NCBI GenBank assembly: GCA_045612485.1
Contig: JAZKZE010000062.1
Location: forward strand, 1 to 14,970
Length of the DNA: 14,970 nt
From: RGIG5327 sp045612485
Lineage (GTDB): Bacteria; Verrucomicrobiota; Lentisphaeria; Victivallales; UBA1829
Direction of reading: 5' to 3'
The position numbers were made by a program, and so were the translations under genes. Under the pieces are notes generated by a model. That model was given only the letters and a program-made list of their open reading frames with translations, had not been told where the DNA came from and searched no databases. Positions 14,183 through 14,970 of this stretch are shown here, in pieces (position 1 is the first letter of the stretch; the number at the start of each line of letters is the position of its first letter).

Positions 14183-14536
14183 ATGGCTGAAAGCAAATTG
14201 CGTACACTTTCCATTGACTTTGCTGTGCAGATTCTCAATCTGGTGAAATTCTTGAAAAGCCAGCACGAAACGATCGTTTCCAATCAAATCGGCAGAGCCG
14301 GAACCAGTATCGGGGCGAACATCCACGAAGCGCAATATGCCCACGGCAAACCGGATTTTATCGCCAAACTGCAAATCGCCCTCAAAGAAACCAACGAAAC
14401 AAGTTACTGGCTTGAACTTCTGCTGAAAACAAATTATATTGATGAAGCAAGATATCAGGAATTGAATAGTGTCTGTTCTCAAATCCGGGTAATGCTGATA
14501 AAATCCATCAATACGGCCAAAGTTAATGAAAAATGA
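14183..14536 (+). CDS. S23/Avd-type four-helix-bundle protein
   Basis: A 117-residue all-helical protein of the four-helix-bundle family first known from intervening sequences in 23S rRNA genes and related to the Avd accessory protein of diversity-generating retroelements. Diagnostic features are the helix 1 pattern IDFAVQILNLVKFL (11-24), QIGRAGTSIGANIHEAQ (35-51), and FIAKLQIALKETNETSYWLELL (59-80). Length is typical (110-130 residues). Avd proteins form pentamers that bind nucleic acid; for the stand-alone members no function is settled. Here it is not inside an rRNA gene and no reverse transcriptase is visible, but it follows a hairpin-rich non-coding element. GGAGAT 7 nt upstream supports the start. 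It overlaps the next gene by 4 nt (ATGA), so the two are translationally coupled. Confidence 0.88.
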   Translation: MAESKLRTLSIDFAVQILNLVKFLKSQHETIVSNQIGRAGTSIGANIHEAQYAHGKPDFIAKLQIALKETNETSYWLELLLKTNYIDEARYQELNSVCSQIRVMLIKSINTAKVNEK

Positions 14537-14910
14537 AACACAAACGCATTTTACAATATTTTAGTGTGCTGCTGTTTGCCGCAACAGTATTTTTTATTGG
14601 TTTTTACTGCGGCATGGATGCTTACCAGTCTGAATTGATCGCAGTTAAACATATTGACGGTAAATACGGTAAAGCGTTTTACGGTGTGGAAGTTTTCGGC
14701 AAAGATGTCGGAAACCGCATTGTAGTGTACGCACGTGTGCATATCGGTGGTATTGATCGGGCATATTATCATGATTGCGGACAAATCGGCTTCGCTTGGA
14801 ATTGGCAGGAAGCCAAAGAAAAGTTCGGTAATATTGCTTTTGATGGTTCGGTTTTATCGATCGGAAACAGTTATTCCATTCCAAAGGAAAAATACGAAAA
14901 TCATCGATAA
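14533..14910 (+). CDS. Small single-pass membrane protein of unknown function, C-terminus probably frameshifted
   Basis: A 125-residue protein not recognised as any family. It has a short basic N-terminus (MKHKR), one hydrophobic segment at about 9-28 (signal anchor), then a soluble part of about 95 residues with beta-rich character (RIVVYARVHIGG, GSVLSIGNSYSI) that would lie outside the cytoplasm. The start overlaps the stop of the four-helix-bundle gene (ATGA), so they form one operon. The last residues (ENHR) lead to a TAA after a run of four A residues (14897-14900). Dropping one A would continue the frame through IIDKSFAFRIKGEEIQRYS to a stop at 14966-14968, giving about 144 residues. 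This continuation looks more protein-like than the present end. Confidence 0.65.
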   Translation: MKHKRILQYFSVLLFAATVFFIGFYCGMDAYQSELIAVKHIDGKYGKAFYGVEVFGKDVGNRIVVYARVHIGGIDRAYYHDCGQIGFAWNWQEAKEKFGNIAFDGSVLSIGNSYSIPKEKYENHR

Positions 14911-14968
14911 AAGTTTCGCTTTCCGTATTAAAGGCGAAGAAATCCAAAGATATTCTGAGTTTTTCTGA
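14901..14968 (+). other. Displaced C-terminal reading frame of the membrane protein
   Basis: In the +1 frame relative to the 125-residue gene, an open stretch reads IIDKSFAFRIKGEEIQRYS and then EFF before TGA at 14966-14968. It joins smoothly onto KEKYE of the upstream gene if one base is removed from the A-run at 14897-14900. It could be a sequencing or assembly indel, a real mutation, or programmed slippage. Confidence 0.4.
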
Positions 14969-14970
14969 GC

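Noticed and set aside
14183..14536. Accessory protein of a diversity-generating retroelement
   Set aside because: No reverse transcriptase, template repeat or variable repeat is visible in the window, so only the fold family is claimed.

Overview
The window looks like part of a bacterial chromosome, probably from an uncultured host-associated member of the Lentisphaerota (Victivallis-like). The basis is indirect: a large exported DUF4838 protein of a kind expanded in that group, an exported DA1-like peptidase, a ribose-5-phosphate isomerase B/serine hydroxymethyltransferase fusion, moderate GC in genes, very AT-rich spacers, and clear Shine-Dalgarno sites of the AAGGA/GGAG type. Other PVC-group bacteria are possible. 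No phage, IS element or CRISPR array was seen.

Region 1 (1-3829, minus strand) holds the 5' part of an M20 metallopeptidase/deacylase gene and, upstream of it, a 968-residue secreted protein (GH67-like N-terminal domain, DUF4838, CBM9-like domain, C-terminal jelly roll) with its own promoter and terminator. Region 2 (3830-6852, minus strand) is a two-gene operon. A fused rpiB-glyA gene is followed 17 nt later by serS, so serine/glycine/one-carbon metabolism is coupled to seryl-tRNA charging, and a strong intrinsic terminator ends it. Region 3 (7046-10363, plus strand) holds trmB with its own terminator. Next comes a likely three-gene run: dut, an M24 (creatinase/aminopeptidase P fold) protein that lacks most canonical metal ligands, and an amidohydrolase-2 protein 9 nt further on. 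A strong terminator closes it.

Region 4 (10372-13630) contains a minus-strand exported zinc-knuckle protein with a DA1-like HExxH peptidase domain. It is divergent from ptsH-ptsI (HPr and enzyme I), which are separated by 2 nt; no PTS permease gene is visible. Region 5 (13631-14970) begins with tRNA-Ser(GCT), which has a strong promoter and an encoded CCA. It is followed by a compact mosaic of small hairpins punctuated by CTTCAC, five times on the plus strand and then three times inverted as GTGAAG. The mosaic ends in a terminator whose T-run overlaps the promoter of an S23/Avd-type four-helix-bundle gene. That gene overlaps by 4 nt a small unknown membrane-anchored protein whose C-terminus appears frameshifted.

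The most interesting items are the hairpin mosaic next to tRNA-Ser and the S23-type gene, the exported DA1-like zinc-knuckle peptidase, the ligand-depleted M24 protein paired with an amidohydrolase, and the RpiB-GlyA fusion with serS.
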